A DNA stretch of 64,000 nucleotides from Pedobacter nanyangensis (GCF_003313505.1 NZ_QMHO01000010.1:108222-172221), one strand, 5' to 3'. Positions 1-11,056 are shown, counted from the stretch's first letter. Made by a program: numbers and translations. The notes: a model not told the origin generated them from the sequence alone.

Positions 1-2238
1 TTCGTAACCTTCATTTAGAATTTCTCCAACGTTAATCCATGCGCCATCAAATCCTGTTGATGGAGAAATAGCACCATTCAGCAATGCATCCGTTGTTTTT
101 TTACGGTAGTATGAAAACTCACCGCTAATTCGCCCATTAAATAATCCAAAATCAATACCAAGGTCCAAGTTTTGACCTTCCTCCCATTTCAAATCTGGGT
201 TTTGAACGTTTTTTGGAAATAATGTAGGGCGGCCGTTGTATGGCGAACCTGCTGTAAACTGTTGAAAATACTCACCACTTGGAAAGTTAGAACTTCCCAC
301 TAAACCGTAACTAGCCCTCAATTTCAAATTACTGATAACCTTATTATTTTTCAAGAAATCTTCCTGACTGATATACCACGAAGCAGATCCTGAAGGGAAG
401 TAACCGTATTTATTGTTAGGACCGAACTTAGATGAACCATCTCTACGTATTACACCTTGTAAGTAATATTTATCTTTGTATGAATAGTTGATACGGCCAA
501 ACACAGATGAAAATCTGTCTCTACCAATTCCATTAAAATAATTTAAACTGTTGCTGGCAGCAGCTGCATTTAAGGCCTGATAATAGCTAGCCCTATCCAC
601 ATCAAATCTAGCGTCTGCATCTCCAAAAATACCATCTCTGTATAAGCGTCTATCAGAGAACTGAGTTTCTATACCCGCTAAGAAGGTGATTTTATTGTTT
701 GTATTTAACGCCCAATCGTAAGTTGCCGTTCCAGTTACTGTTTTATTAAAAACCTGCACTGGATAAGTAGAGGCCTGTCCTCTGGTTCTATTTACAAGTT
801 CAGCAGGTGAAAATACGTTGTCTTGAATGTCCAAATTATCCATGTTACCAATAGCTTTTAGGCTAAGGTTTTTAACAGGCTTCAATTCGAAAGTTACACC
901 ACCGATTAAACGTTTGTTGATTGTTTTCCAATCTAGTAATCCGAGGTTTCTTGCCGGATTTGCTCCGTTAGAAAAGAAGCTACCATCAGCATTGTACACA
1001 GGAAAAATTGGTAATGCGGTAGACATCGCTTCTCCCAAGCCACCAGACCAAGCCGCATTTACACGATTGTTAGTACCGTTATCGTAGGCGAGGTTAATGT
1101 TCGTAGCAAAATACGAGGTTGGTTTTACATCTACGTTGGCTCTAAAACCATAACGCTCATATGAATTTCCTTTTAGGAAGCTATTGTTATCGCTGTAGTT
1201 GGCAGAGAAATAAGTACTAATTTTCTCTGAACCTTGATTTATAGAAATTGACTGGTCGTTAGATTTTCCGGTTTCAGTTACAATTCCCCACCAATCTGTA
1301 TTGTTTTGGCGAGCTTGGTCCCAAGTTAAGCCGCCCGGCAAAGGTGCTAAGCCAGTGTTGCCATCGTTGGTCCAAGCTTCTTGACGTAATGACAACCATT
1401 CCTCGCCTGTGGCAAAAGTTGGCTTATTGGCATACGTGCTTAAACCGTATTTACTAGAAAGTGTTACCGTTGGCTTTTTGCCCGCTTTTCCTCTTTTTGT
1501 AGTAATTAAAATTACACCGTTAGCACCTCTAGATCCGTAAATACCAGCTGCAGCGGCATCCTTTAAGATCTCAATAGATTCAATGTCGTTTGGATTGATG
1601 GTGGCTAGTGGATTTTGGTTCATTGCGCCACGATTTCCACCGATGAACGGATCAGCAGTGATTGGAATACCATCTAGCACATAAAGCGGATCGCCACCTG
1701 CACTGATTGAACCGATACCCCTGATACGTATTACCGAGCCGCTACCTGCTAAACCACTACCCTGAGTAACCTGAACGCCAGGCGCCTGGCCTTGCAAACT
1801 AGCTTCGAAACTTGGTGTTGGCAATGCGGTTATTTTTTCTCCAGTAACTTTTGAGATAGCCCCAGTAACCTGACGTTTAGTTTGGGTGCCGTAACCTACA
1901 ATCACTACGTCGTCTAACATTTGGTTGTCAGACTGTAAGGTCAAAGTCACTTCTGTTCTGCCGGACACCTTTACAACGCGCTCTAAGGTTTTGAAGGCGA
2001 TTGAACGTACCTCTAAGGTCACATCACCGTTGGTTAAGCCACTAATCTGAAACACGCCATCGTTATCAGTAGAAGTTGCTTTTGTTGTTCCTTTAATAAA
2101 AACAGAGGCACCGGGCAAAGGCTGACCCGTATTATCAAGCACCTTTCCAGAAATTACTCCGGTTTGCGCCTGAACCTGCAACGCTACTAGCATCAGTAGC
2201 ATCAAAAGCCCCCGTTTTAGCAAGTAAAATATTTTCAT
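1..2238 (-). CDS. SusC/RagA-type TonB-dependent outer membrane receptor (3' end beyond window)
   Basis: Frame open from an ATG at 2238 through 746 codons to the left edge, so the C-terminal barrel is missing. The N-terminus is a signal peptide (MKIFYLLKRGLLMLLML, ending near VQAQ), then a carboxypeptidase-regulatory-like domain beginning TGVISGKVLDNTGQPLPGAS. The TonB box region VIVGYGTQTKRQVTGAIS and a plug domain with VLDGIPI and GSRGANGVILITTKRG follow. Such receptors import oligosaccharides or similar ligands across the outer membrane with a SusD lipoprotein, presumably encoded just left of the window. The LacI gene lies upstream on the same strand and two palindromic operators lie between, so sugar-dependent control is likely. 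The substrate cannot be told from the sequence. Confidence 0.95.
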   Translation of the reverse strand, partial: MKIFYLLKRGLLMLLMLVALQVQAQTGVISGKVLDNTGQPLPGASVFIKGTTKATSTDNDGVFQISGLTNGDVTLEVRSIAFKTLERVVKVSGRTEVTLTLQSDNQMLDDVVIVGYGTQTKRQVTGAISKVTGEKITALPTPSFEASLQGQAPGVQVTQGSGLAGSGSVIRIRGIGSISAGGDPLYVLDGIPITADPFIGGNRGAMNQNPLATINPNDIESIEILKDAAAAGIYGSRGANGVILITTKRGKAGKKPTVTLSSKYGLSTYANKPTFATGEEWLSLRQEAWTNDGNTGLAPLPGGLTWDQARQNNTDWWGIVTETGKSNDQSISINQGSEKISTYFSANYSDNNSFLKGNSYERYGFRANVDVKPTSYFATNINLAYDNGTNNRVNAAWSGGLGEAMSTALPIFPVYNADGSFFSNGANPARNLGLLDWKTINKRLIGGVTFELKPVKNLSLKAIGNMDNLDIQDNVFSPAELVNRTRGQASTYPVQVFNKTVTGTATYDWALNTNNKITFLAGIETQFSDRRLYRDGIFGDADARFDVDRASYYQALNAAAASNSLNYFNGIGRDRFSSVFGRINYSYKDKYYLQGVIRRDGSSKFGPNNKYGYFPSGSASWYISQEDFLKNNKVISNLKLRASYGLVGSSNFPSGEYFQQFTAGSPYNGRPTLFPKNVQNPDLKWEEGQNLDLGIDFGLFNGRISGEFSYYRKKTTDALLNGAISPSTGFDGAWINVGEILNEGYE

Positions 2239-2519
2239 ACTTTGGCTTAATTTGATTAATAAATTTGGTTAGAGTTTTAGTTAAAATACACTAAGCACTA
2301 ATTTACAAGTAGAAAGTAGTAATCAAAATTTATTTTAAAATTAATTTTCACCTACCAAAACCAGTTATTTATTTTTCCTAAAAAACACACTTAGCAAAGA
2401 AATAATTAAAGTAAATAATGCCTAAATAAAAAATATAAATAACTTATAATCAATATTTTAATATAAATAAAATAAAAACAAAGTGTATTTTAAACACTTA
2501 GTATTTTCATACACTAATT

Positions 2520-2537
2520 AACGGGAACGTTCCCGTT
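2520..2537. promoter_or_regulatory. LacI-family operator, distal copy
   Basis: Perfect 18-bp palindrome AACGGGAACGTTCCCGTT with a central CG, the usual architecture of LacI/GalR operators. It shares the 14-bp core CGGGAACGTTCCCG with the site 44 bp away and lies between lacI and susC. Its assignment to the neighbouring LacI protein is inference. Confidence 0.8.
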
Positions 2538-2559
2538 TTTTAAGAGATAATTTGATTGC

Positions 2560-2585
2560 TTTTTTCGGGAACGTTCCCGAAAAAA
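2560..2585. promoter_or_regulatory. LacI-family operator, second copy
   Basis: Perfect 26-bp palindrome: the core CGGGAACGTTCCCG (2566-2579) flanked by six T on the left and six A on the right. Its centre is 44 bp, about four helical turns, from the other palindrome, so two dimers could bind the same DNA face or form a small loop. It lies between the lacI stop codon and the susC start. Confidence 0.8.
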
Positions 2586-2666
2586 AACGATAATTCTTCT
2601 TAAAATACACTAAGTGAAGAAAAAAATTGAAAAATTAAACTCAAAAAAGTTTCGCAAAAAACTTGA

Positions 2667-3677
2667 TTATTTCGCAGTAGACTTACGACTGTAAAGCTTT
2701 GACTTGAGCACCACTTCTTGGATAGTTTCTACAGCCTCTTCTCCTTCCAAAATATTGAAAAGTAACTGTGCCGCCTGCGCACCTATTTCTGTGGCCGGTT
2801 GTGTCATTGTTGTTAACGATGGATTAAGCAAAGGGGCTATCTCAAGGCTCGAAAAACCTATTACTTTGAGATCTTCAGGAATACGTATTTGCAAATCGAA
2901 ACAAGTATAATAGGTAGCGAACGCCAAGCGTTCTACAGCAGCAAATATCCCATCTGGTTTCAATTCTTGCAGCGCTGTCTTAATAATTAGTGCGTTTTCC
3001 TCGTAACTGTTACTACAATCTACTACCAACTTCTCATTAAATGGAATATTGTATTTGCCCAAGGCATCTTGGTAGCCACTCATACGTGTTTTACCGATAC
3101 TTAGATTTTTGTTTACTACCAGGTAACCAATTCTTTTGCAACCCTGCTGTATTAAATGTTCCGTAGCTTTAAAGCTGCTGTCATAATCATTTGTAATTAC
3201 CCTTGGCACTTCAATATCCTCGTAAATTCTATCAAAAAACACTAAAGGTAAGCGCTTTGGGCCCAAATTGTTCAAATATGCATGATCATTAGCTTCACCA
3301 GAGGCAGACATGATGATGCCATCAGCCCTACCATTGTGCAAGTGCCTGATAAAATCTACCTCTTTTTGGTAGTCATCATCTGTTACGTAAATTAAAATGT
3401 GGTAGTCGTGTTTACGGGCAATACGCTCTATACCATGTATGGCTTGCGAAAAATAGTTATTGGCCAGCTCTGGAACAATGATCGCAATAGTGCGACTTTT
3501 TTGCTCCCTTAAGTTGCTAGCGTAATGATTGGGTTGGTAGTTTAGCTCACGAGCCTTCGCCAATATCCTTTCTTTGGTGTGTGGTTTAATATCACTGTGA
3601 TCCCTAAAAGCCCTAGACACTGTAGACTTTGAGAGATTAAGCGCCTCCGCCAACTTTTTGATATTGATACGATCCAT
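2667..3677 (-). CDS. LacI/GalR-family transcriptional regulator
   Basis: 336 aa, normal length for the family. The N-terminal helix-turn-helix (about residues 4-25, IKKLAEALNLSKSTVSRAFR) is followed by the hinge helix region (ARELNYQPNHYASNLR). A periplasmic-binding-protein-like sensor domain starts near residue 60 (TIAIIVPELANNYFSQAI) and contains VIGFSSLEIAPLLNPSLTT. ATG at 3677. It is transcribed toward susC, and two matching palindromes lie in the gap downstream, so it probably represses or activates the susC locus in response to a sugar ligand. The ligand is not identifiable. Confidence 0.93.
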   Translation of the reverse strand: MDRINIKKLAEALNLSKSTVSRAFRDHSDIKPHTKERILAKARELNYQPNHYASNLREQKSRTIAIIVPELANNYFSQAIHGIERIARKHDYHILIYVTDDDYQKEVDFIRHLHNGRADGIIMSASGEANDHAYLNNLGPKRLPLVFFDRIYEDIEVPRVITNDYDSSFKATEHLIQQGCKRIGYLVVNKNLSIGKTRMSGYQDALGKYNIPFNEKLVVDCSNSYEENALIIKTALQELKPDGIFAAVERLAFATYYTCFDLQIRIPEDLKVIGFSSLEIAPLLNPSLTTMTQPATEIGAQAAQLLFNILEGEEAVETIQEVVLKSKLYSRKSTAK

Positions 3678-3938
3678 TTATAATTTACCAAAATTATCTT
3701 GAAACAAAGATAAACCTTGAAATGGATATATCAACAGTTAAATCTTCATCGATAAGCTTTGTAATTAGGTTTGAAAAGGTTATCTGCTGAAATTTCTGGG
3801 ATCTCAAATTATAAATATTGCTTTATCTGTGGGATGAGTTTTCCAAAGCTGAAAAATTAGCTGGATGGCGAGTTTGGGACGAAAGGTGATAGATACTTTT
3901 GACAAAATCTATAACCTATTAAAGTTTTTTTCAAAAAA

Positions 3939-4085
3939 CTATTTACAAGCCATTCTATAAAGAAAAAACATCCAAACCACAAAACCAACTATAAAGGCAG
4001 GCAAAGGGTTTTCCATGGTAAGACCAGAGAGAAACGCTCCTGTAGCAACAATACAAGTCAAAAAAAATAGAATGAGATTTTTCAT
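3939..4085 (-). CDS. Small hydrophobic membrane protein (48 aa)
   Basis: ORF of 48 codons from an ATG at 4085 to a TAG at 3939-3941. It begins MKNLILFFLTCIVATGAFLS and has a second hydrophobic stretch (PAFIVGFVVWMFFLYRM), so it is predicted to span the membrane once or twice. It sits just downstream of the recombinase terminator on the same strand. I do not recognise a function. The hydrophobic pattern and positive C-terminal end (RMACK) make a real small gene more likely than chance. The remaining 3678-3938 stretch shows nothing I can support. Confidence 0.5.
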   Translation of the reverse strand: MKNLILFFLTCIVATGAFLSGLTMENPLPAFIVGFVVWMFFLYRMACK

Positions 4086-4113
4086 GATATTAAAATTTAA
4101 TACTTTCATTTAT

Positions 4114-4156
4114 TAAAAACACCTTCATGGCTAAGAAATAAAAGCCATGAAGGTGT
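4114..4156 (-). terminator. Rho-independent terminator of the recombinase gene
   Basis: Perfect 14-bp stem: ACACCTTCATGGCT (4119-4132) with AGCCATGAAGGTGT (4143-4156), 10-nt loop. Read on the minus strand, the stem is followed by TTTTT and lies 40 bp past the recombinase stop. Confidence 0.85.
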
Positions 4157-4196
4157 AACATTTAAACTGCTATTTTTATTTGCTTTATCTTCTTTT

Positions 4197-5462
4197 CTAG
4201 GTCACCTTCTTTTTATCTAACTTTCTTAAAAGGCTGATAACACTTATCTGTACGCGGTCGACAATTCGCCAATCTTTTGCAATGTAAATATCAGTTGTAG
4301 TATGCTCATTATCTACATGGTTCAACGCTTGTGCCACATCATCCTTACTCATTCCACCGGAATTGCGGGCAATAGTTGCAAAAGTGTGCCTTGCCCAATA
4401 AAGTGTTAGTTCTTTAAGGCCTGTAAGAATTCTCAGCTTTTTCATTCCCATTGATAGAGCTTTATTTAGACCATCAGAATTTATATAGCGGGTAGAAAGT
4501 TTTCCTATATATTTTTGGAGCAGTGGTTTGGCTTCATCTATAATTTTTATGCTTATAAAAGCACTGTCTTTTCGCTTGCCCCTAGTTTTGGAACGGTTAT
4601 ATTCTAATCTGCCATTTCTGATATTTTCTTTGGTCAGCTGATAAAAATCCACTGCATTTGTTCCACACAGATAAAACGAAAGCATATAAAGCTCCTTTGC
4701 CATTTCTGCACGGCTTCCCATTTCGCTTTTGCAGTCTCGAATTATTCTTATCTGCTCTAAAGTATTGTTCCTTTTTTTAGTAAGTGGTGGAGAACCAATC
4801 TTATATTTTTTGAATGGGTAATGCTTGATCCGGTATATGCCTAAGTCCTCATTATTATATTTATTGCGTGCAGCATTGAATAGGGTGCGTAAATCACGCA
4901 TGTGGTTGTGAAGTCCGCTGTCAGAAACTCCCTTTGCTGTTTTCTTGGTAATAATGCTTTTCTGTCCATTCGGGCGCTCCATCGTACGTTCGCTTCGCAA
5001 AAAGCGCTCATAATAAATAAGCATATTGGAATTGATTTCCGTTATCGAAACAGATTCCCTTTTAAAATAATCAATGAGGCTATTGCGGACTAAGCGGAAG
5101 TTATGGGCCGTCGCCTTTCGTCCTTCTTTGACAGTTTGAGCCATGTGTTCAGCACAAAATTTGATAAAATCAACATCGTCATCTATTTCGCAGAGGTAGT
5201 TCTTTAATGTTTCAGCAGTAAAAAAGTCTAGCCTTTCTCCTAGTTCGCTGATGATCTTTCGATAGCCCCTAAGTTGTTGTTCTACTAAATCATTAACAAA
5301 AATGTCTTTGATCTTCATTTTTGTAGTCAGTTGCTTTTTGACTACATAGTGTACAGTGTCGATGTACTTTCTTTGGGCCTTGTGATGGACACAGATTTTT
5401 ACATTGAAGGTGCCATCTGTTTTTTTGTGGTGTTCGAACACCTTGGCGCTAACGGTTGCCAT
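4197..5462 (-). CDS. Tyrosine recombinase / integrase, Bacteroidota type
   Basis: 421 aa from the ATG at 5462 (MATVSAKVFEHHKKTDG). An open frame extends upstream to 5654 but would run through the tRNA terminator and into the tRNA, so it is rejected. The order is an N-terminal arm-binding domain, a SAM-like core-binding domain (about 100-200, AEHMAQTVKEGRKATAHNFR) and a C-terminal catalytic domain. Visible catalytic motifs are ARHTFAT and, downstream, NHVDNEHTTTDIYIAKDW with the nucleophilic Tyr. The first catalytic Arg position appears as CGTNAVDF, with Asn where the common motif has Arg, a trait I recall from IntDOT-like enzymes. The gene faces away from the 3' end of the adjacent tRNA, the usual arrangement of an element integrated at a tRNA. 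No second attachment site was found. Confidence 0.88.
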   Translation of the reverse strand: MATVSAKVFEHHKKTDGTFNVKICVHHKAQRKYIDTVHYVVKKQLTTKMKIKDIFVNDLVEQQLRGYRKIISELGERLDFFTAETLKNYLCEIDDDVDFIKFCAEHMAQTVKEGRKATAHNFRLVRNSLIDYFKRESVSITEINSNMLIYYERFLRSERTMERPNGQKSIITKKTAKGVSDSGLHNHMRDLRTLFNAARNKYNNEDLGIYRIKHYPFKKYKIGSPPLTKKRNNTLEQIRIIRDCKSEMGSRAEMAKELYMLSFYLCGTNAVDFYQLTKENIRNGRLEYNRSKTRGKRKDSAFISIKIIDEAKPLLQKYIGKLSTRYINSDGLNKALSMGMKKLRILTGLKELTLYWARHTFATIARNSGGMSKDDVAQALNHVDNEHTTTDIYIAKDWRIVDRVQISVISLLRKLDKKKVT

Positions 5463-5602
5463 AATCCTTGAATTTAGCACGTAAAAAGTTCGTAACCATT
5501 TCGTAACGTTTTTGCGTGGAGTTAAACAAAAAATTATGTAAAACCTGCTTTCAGGGGGCTTCCTGAAGCATAGTTGCCGACGGTAATCGGCATCAGAAAA
5601 AA

Positions 5603-5641
5603 TAAAAAAACCGTCCTCAAATTTCTTTGTAAGACGGTTTT
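5603..5641 (-). terminator. Terminator of the tRNA transcript
   Basis: Inverted repeat AAAACCGTC (5607-5615) / GACGGTTTT (5633-5641), 9 bp, 17-nt loop. On the minus strand it starts a few bases past the tRNA 3' end and runs into a T-rich tail. Confidence 0.75.
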
Positions 5642-5645
5642 GAAG

Positions 5646-5719
5646 TGGGCCCACCAGGACTTGAACCTGGGACCGACGGATTATGAGTCCGGCGCTCTAA
5701 CCAACTGAGCTATAGGCCC
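5646..5719 (-). tRNA. tRNA with CAT anticodon (Met, possibly Ile2)
   Basis: A full cloverleaf can be drawn on the minus strand. The acceptor is GGGCCTA/TGGGCCC, the D arm is AGCTCAGTTGGTTAGAGC, the anticodon loop is CTCATAA with CAT, and the T loop is GGTTCAAGTCC. The discriminator is A and CCA is not encoded. CAT would be elongator Met, or Ile2 after lysidine modification; the sequence alone does not settle this. A terminator follows directly and the integrase gene lies beyond it. Confidence 0.93.
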
Positions 5720-5857
5720 TTACACTATTTTTAGCTGTCTGCGTGAGACAAACTTAGACAAAATTTTTCGAGTTGGCAAATTCTTTTCCCCTTTGAAAGA
5801 CCCTCAAAGGTTTGGGAAGAATTTAAGTTCAAAAAAGCTTGTTTTCAATTCTATAGT

Positions 5858-5904
5858 CCAGATAATTATGAGTCTTCTACTCTAACCAACTGAGCTAATG
5901 GCCC
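5858..5904 (-). pseudogene. Decayed 5' half of a CAT-anticodon tRNA
   Basis: On the minus strand, GGGCCATTAGCTCAGTTGGT resembles the 5' half of the tRNA at 5646-5719 and continues through an anticodon loop CTCATAA. The anticodon stem has an A-A mismatch and a G-T pair, and no T arm or matching 3' acceptor strand follows. It is a tRNA remnant about 140 bp upstream of the intact gene. Confidence 0.7.
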
Positions 5905-5970
5905 TGCTAAAACACTGTTAGGTTTTGCGAGTGCAATGTTACATATTTGCATCGAATTTTGGAACAATAA

Positions 5971-6606
5971 ATGGAAAAAATTAAAAATATTATCTTCGAT
6001 TACGGCAACGTGATTTTTGCTATCGACTTCTTACGCACCCAAAATGCTCTTGCACAACTAGGTATCCCCAATGTAACCGAATTCTTTGCGCACAAGGGCC
6101 ACAACCAACTATTTGACGATTTTGAAACCGGAAGCATTACCCCTGCCCAGTTTAGGGATGGCATTAGAAAGGTAGCCGAAAAATTAGAACTTACCGACCA
6201 ACAAATAGACGATGCCTGGAACAGTTTGCTAATTGGCGTATCAGGCAACAACCACGAGGTACTGTTAGAAGTAAAAGATAATTACCGCACTTTTTTGTTA
6301 AGCAACAACAATAAAATCCACTACGATTGGATCATTGCCTATCTACAAAAAGACTTTGGTTTCAACAACTATGATGATTTTTTTGAAAGAGCCTATTTTT
6401 CACAAGATACCAGCATGCGCAAGCCAAACCCTGCCATATTTGAAATGGTACTGAAAGAAAACAACCTTGTAGCCGAAGAAACCCTGTTCATTGACGATAG
6501 CCCGCAACATATTGAGGGAGCTAAAAAAGCAGGATTAAACACCTTGCTAATGAATGTACACCCAGAGCATTTGCGTGATTTCCTGGTGAGCCATCACATT
6601 CTGTAG
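5971..6606 (+). CDS. HAD-family (subclass IA) hydrolase, YihX-like
   Basis: 211 aa. HAD motifs in order: motif I IIFDYGNVIFAID near residue 10 (nucleophile Asp), motif II FLLSNNN near 110 (Ser), motif III RKPNPAIFEMV near 150 (Lys) and motif IV LFIDDSPQHIEGAKKAGL near 175 (acidic pair). A helical cap lies between motifs I and II. It probably dephosphorylates a small sugar phosphate or nucleotide in the cytoplasm; the substrate is unknown. It is a single gene, convergent with the next. Confidence 0.9.
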   Translation: MEKIKNIIFDYGNVIFAIDFLRTQNALAQLGIPNVTEFFAHKGHNQLFDDFETGSITPAQFRDGIRKVAEKLELTDQQIDDAWNSLLIGVSGNNHEVLLEVKDNYRTFLLSNNNKIHYDWIIAYLQKDFGFNNYDDFFERAYFSQDTSMRKPNPAIFEMVLKENNLVAEETLFIDDSPQHIEGAKKAGLNTLLMNVHPEHLRDFLVSHHIL

Positions 6607-6641
6607 CATTATATGGGTAGGGATAATCTGTTTGGTTTTTC

Positions 6642-7946
6642 CTACCGCTTTTTCTCCCGAAGCGCTTCATGGTTCTTGAGCGCATCAATAGCTGTTGCTT
6701 TTCGTGGAACAGCCGGCTCATAGTCGGCAGGCATAAAGGTTGCCAGCCTCCTTTTCGACATAAAGCCCGACATATAGAGGTTGTAGCTCAATTCCAAACC
6801 ATCTTCCGAGAGTTCAAAAGGTTCGTCATCCATCATATACAACAACGTTTCCATCTTTGTAGGCATTTCCTTATTGATCCTCACTTTTGTAGTATCTACA
6901 TAGGCTGACATTTTCTGAAAATTCCGACGGTAGGTTACCATCAGAGAATCCTTAAATTTAAGTTTATACACCCTGTTCACTTTATCGTGTTCCAGAATGC
7001 GGTCCAAGCATACCGTATCCAAAGTTCTACATACCAAATCGGGCTGTTTAAAAACCTCGCCATAATAAGCCAAGGTATCCTGATCAGCGATCAAATCCCT
7101 GACATGCAAATCCAAAGCAAACTGCTTTTGCTTTAAAGCCTGATTTTTAAGCGAATTGATATAATCGAGGATTCTTTCTTTCTCTTGGTTCCGCACTTCG
7201 GTGTAGGTGTTAATGGAAAAACCTTCCTCCTTAAGTTTACCACTTACCAAAGCCTTATAGAAATGGGTAGCTGAACCTTGATAAGCATGATTGGTATTGA
7301 ACTGCAACCTGTCTATTGAATTGGTTGATTTGGTCGGTTCAAAAAACAAGGTCGATTTATAAAGCAGCTTTTCGCTATTCACATCATACTTAAACTCATC
7401 CAAATCTATCTTTACCAAATAGCCCAGCTTATCATTCATCACCCATATAGGCTCATAAGTAGCAGCGGTTAAAATACCGGTCAACTGGTCGAAACTAAAA
7501 CGCACCGCCTTTTGGTTAACCACTACATCGTTTTTATATTTACTGGAGTAGTAATCTTCGTCTATATCCGACATTAATAGCCTGGTAAACAAGCGTCCCC
7601 ATTTTTTCCATCCAACACGGTCGCCAATAATCACTTCCTTTAAAGTATTATGGATGGGCTTTAACACTACTTTAAGGTTTTGCTGAGGAATTTTATGCAA
7701 CACCACTTTTTGATAACCCACACATGAAACCACCAATTTGGCCTTGCCTTGAGAAATGCTTATGTAAAATTTGCCTGCTGCATTGGTTTTAGTACCAATT
7801 TGCGTTTCGTTGAAATATACACTGGCATTTTCAATGGGCTTACCGGTTTTGGCATCAACCACCCTGCCTATTGCCGTAAGTTGCGCAAAACCATGCTGAG
7901 CTAAAAACAACAAAAAGCATAGCAAAAAATTGACCTTAAAAAACAT
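6642..7946 (-). CDS. Exported protein with carboxypeptidase-like regulatory domain
   Basis: 434 aa from the ATG at 7946; a TTG two codons upstream is less likely. The signal peptide MFFKVNFLLCFLLFLAQHG ends at GFAQ. A CarboxypepD_reg-like beta-sandwich follows (about residues 25-105: AIGRVVDAKTGKPIENASVY, VSCVGYQKVVLHKI). The remaining 330 residues are charged and rich in beta-strand-like stretches, with no motif I can name. Proteins of this architecture are common in Bacteroidota cell envelopes. Function unknown. Confidence 0.8.
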   Translation of the reverse strand: MFFKVNFLLCFLLFLAQHGFAQLTAIGRVVDAKTGKPIENASVYFNETQIGTKTNAAGKFYISISQGKAKLVVSCVGYQKVVLHKIPQQNLKVVLKPIHNTLKEVIIGDRVGWKKWGRLFTRLLMSDIDEDYYSSKYKNDVVVNQKAVRFSFDQLTGILTAATYEPIWVMNDKLGYLVKIDLDEFKYDVNSEKLLYKSTLFFEPTKSTNSIDRLQFNTNHAYQGSATHFYKALVSGKLKEEGFSINTYTEVRNQEKERILDYINSLKNQALKQKQFALDLHVRDLIADQDTLAYYGEVFKQPDLVCRTLDTVCLDRILEHDKVNRVYKLKFKDSLMVTYRRNFQKMSAYVDTTKVRINKEMPTKMETLLYMMDDEPFELSEDGLELSYNLYMSGFMSKRRLATFMPADYEPAVPRKATAIDALKNHEALREKKR

Positions 7947-8001
7947 ACACAATGAGGTTATATTTGAGCAATATTTACTAACTTAACAAAAAAAGAGCTA
8001 A

Positions 8002-8319
8002 ATGGAAGCCAAAAAGTACAAATCGTTACAAGAGTTTTACCCCTTTTACCTGAGCGAGCATCAAAATACCACCAGCCGGGTGCTACATTTTATAGGCACA
8101 GGATTGGTTGTACTTTCGCTCATTACAGGGGTGCTTTTTCATGATTGGCGCTTTTTGCTGGTCATCCCCTTTTTGGGCTATGGCTTTGCTTGGGTAGGAC
8201 ATTTCTTTTTTGAAAAGAACAAACCTGCCACCTTCCAGTACCCAGGGTATAGCTTAGCCAGCGATTTCATGCTATTTTGGGATTTGCTGAGCGGAAAGCA
8301 AAATTTCAAAGTAAAATAG
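8002..8319 (+). CDS. Mpo1-like (DUF962) membrane protein
   Basis: 105 aa. It begins with a conserved SLQEFYPFYLSEHQNTTSR segment and then RVLHFIGTG, followed by two or three hydrophobic helices and WVGHFFFEKNKPATFQYP. The His residues (SEHQ, LHFIG, WVGHF) match the DUF962/Mpo1 pattern, whose yeast member is an Fe(II) 2-hydroxy fatty acid dioxygenase in lipid degradation. A role in fatty acid turnover here is inferred from the family only. Confidence 0.88.
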   Translation: MEAKKYKSLQEFYPFYLSEHQNTTSRVLHFIGTGLVVLSLITGVLFHDWRFLLVIPFLGYGFAWVGHFFFEKNKPATFQYPGYSLASDFMLFWDLLSGKQNFKVK

Positions 8320-8400
8320 CTTTTGCCTATTAGCCCATAGATAAAAGCACTTTGACAGGGCCAGGCCATAACCCTACCTTTATCATTATTCAAAAAAGGT

Positions 8401-8493
8401 ATGGACATGGAAACAAAACAAACAGCGAAATGTCTTTCCAACGGCGCTAGTAAGCCATTGGAAAATACCAATACATCATTAACAAAAAATTGA
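8401..8493 (+). CDS. Possible 30-codon upstream ORF of katG
   Basis: ATG at 8401 (or the ATG two codons on) to TGA at 8491-8493, ending 6 bp before the katG ATG. The product contains TAKCLSNGASKP, which resembles the katG N-terminus ([13 protein letters not shown]). It could be a leader peptide, a duplicated and decayed start of katG, or chance. Codons are ordinary. Confidence 0.3.
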   Translation: MDMETKQTAKCLSNGASKPLENTNTSLTKN

Positions 8494-10773
<2,280 letters not shown>

Positions 10774-10796
10774 AATCTAGCAATAAAATAGTCATC

Positions 10797-10840
10797 ATCC
10801 CTAGTCCATTGCTTTTTAGAAGCTGGGCTAGGGATTTTTG
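10797..10840 (+). terminator. Terminator downstream of katG
   Basis: Stem ATCCCTAGTCC (10797-10807) / GGGCTAGGGAT (10825-10835), 11 bp with one G-T pair, 17-nt loop, then TTTTTGG. Confidence 0.8.
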
Positions 10841-11056
10841 GTTTAATTACTTACCCCCCAGCCCCTCCCCAAGCGGGGATATGGTGACAGCAAAACACCA
10901 TTTTCATTAGCATTTAAGGGCGATAACAACCTCCCAAGAATTTTTATACTCAGAACAAACCAAATGGGACCAGGCTCCCAAACCATGTTAGTACTTTAAT
11001 TGTAACAAAGTCCTTTTAATTTGCTTTTTTAAATGAACAAACCCATCTTTGTGAAA

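Larger units (their letters stand above)
2281..2614. repeat. Three copies of a 12-bp motif TTAAAATACACT upstream of susC
   Basis: TTAAAATACACTAAG occurs at 2281-2295 and again at 2600-2614 (15 bp identical). The inverted form AGTGTATTTTAA is at 2482-2493, followed by a degraded copy near 2499-2510. The copies flank the two LacI-type palindromes in the 428-bp gap between lacI and susC. No gene is seen in the gap, which is otherwise very AT-rich. The function is unknown; a second regulator's binding site or promoter duplication is possible. Confidence 0.5.

Noticed and set aside
827..1087. Plus-strand ORF inside the susC gene
   Set aside because: Antisense to a clear SusC coding frame.
5463..5654. 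64-codon N-terminal extension of the recombinase frame
   Set aside because: It runs through the tRNA terminator and into the tRNA itself; the ATG at 5462 begins a family-like N-terminus.
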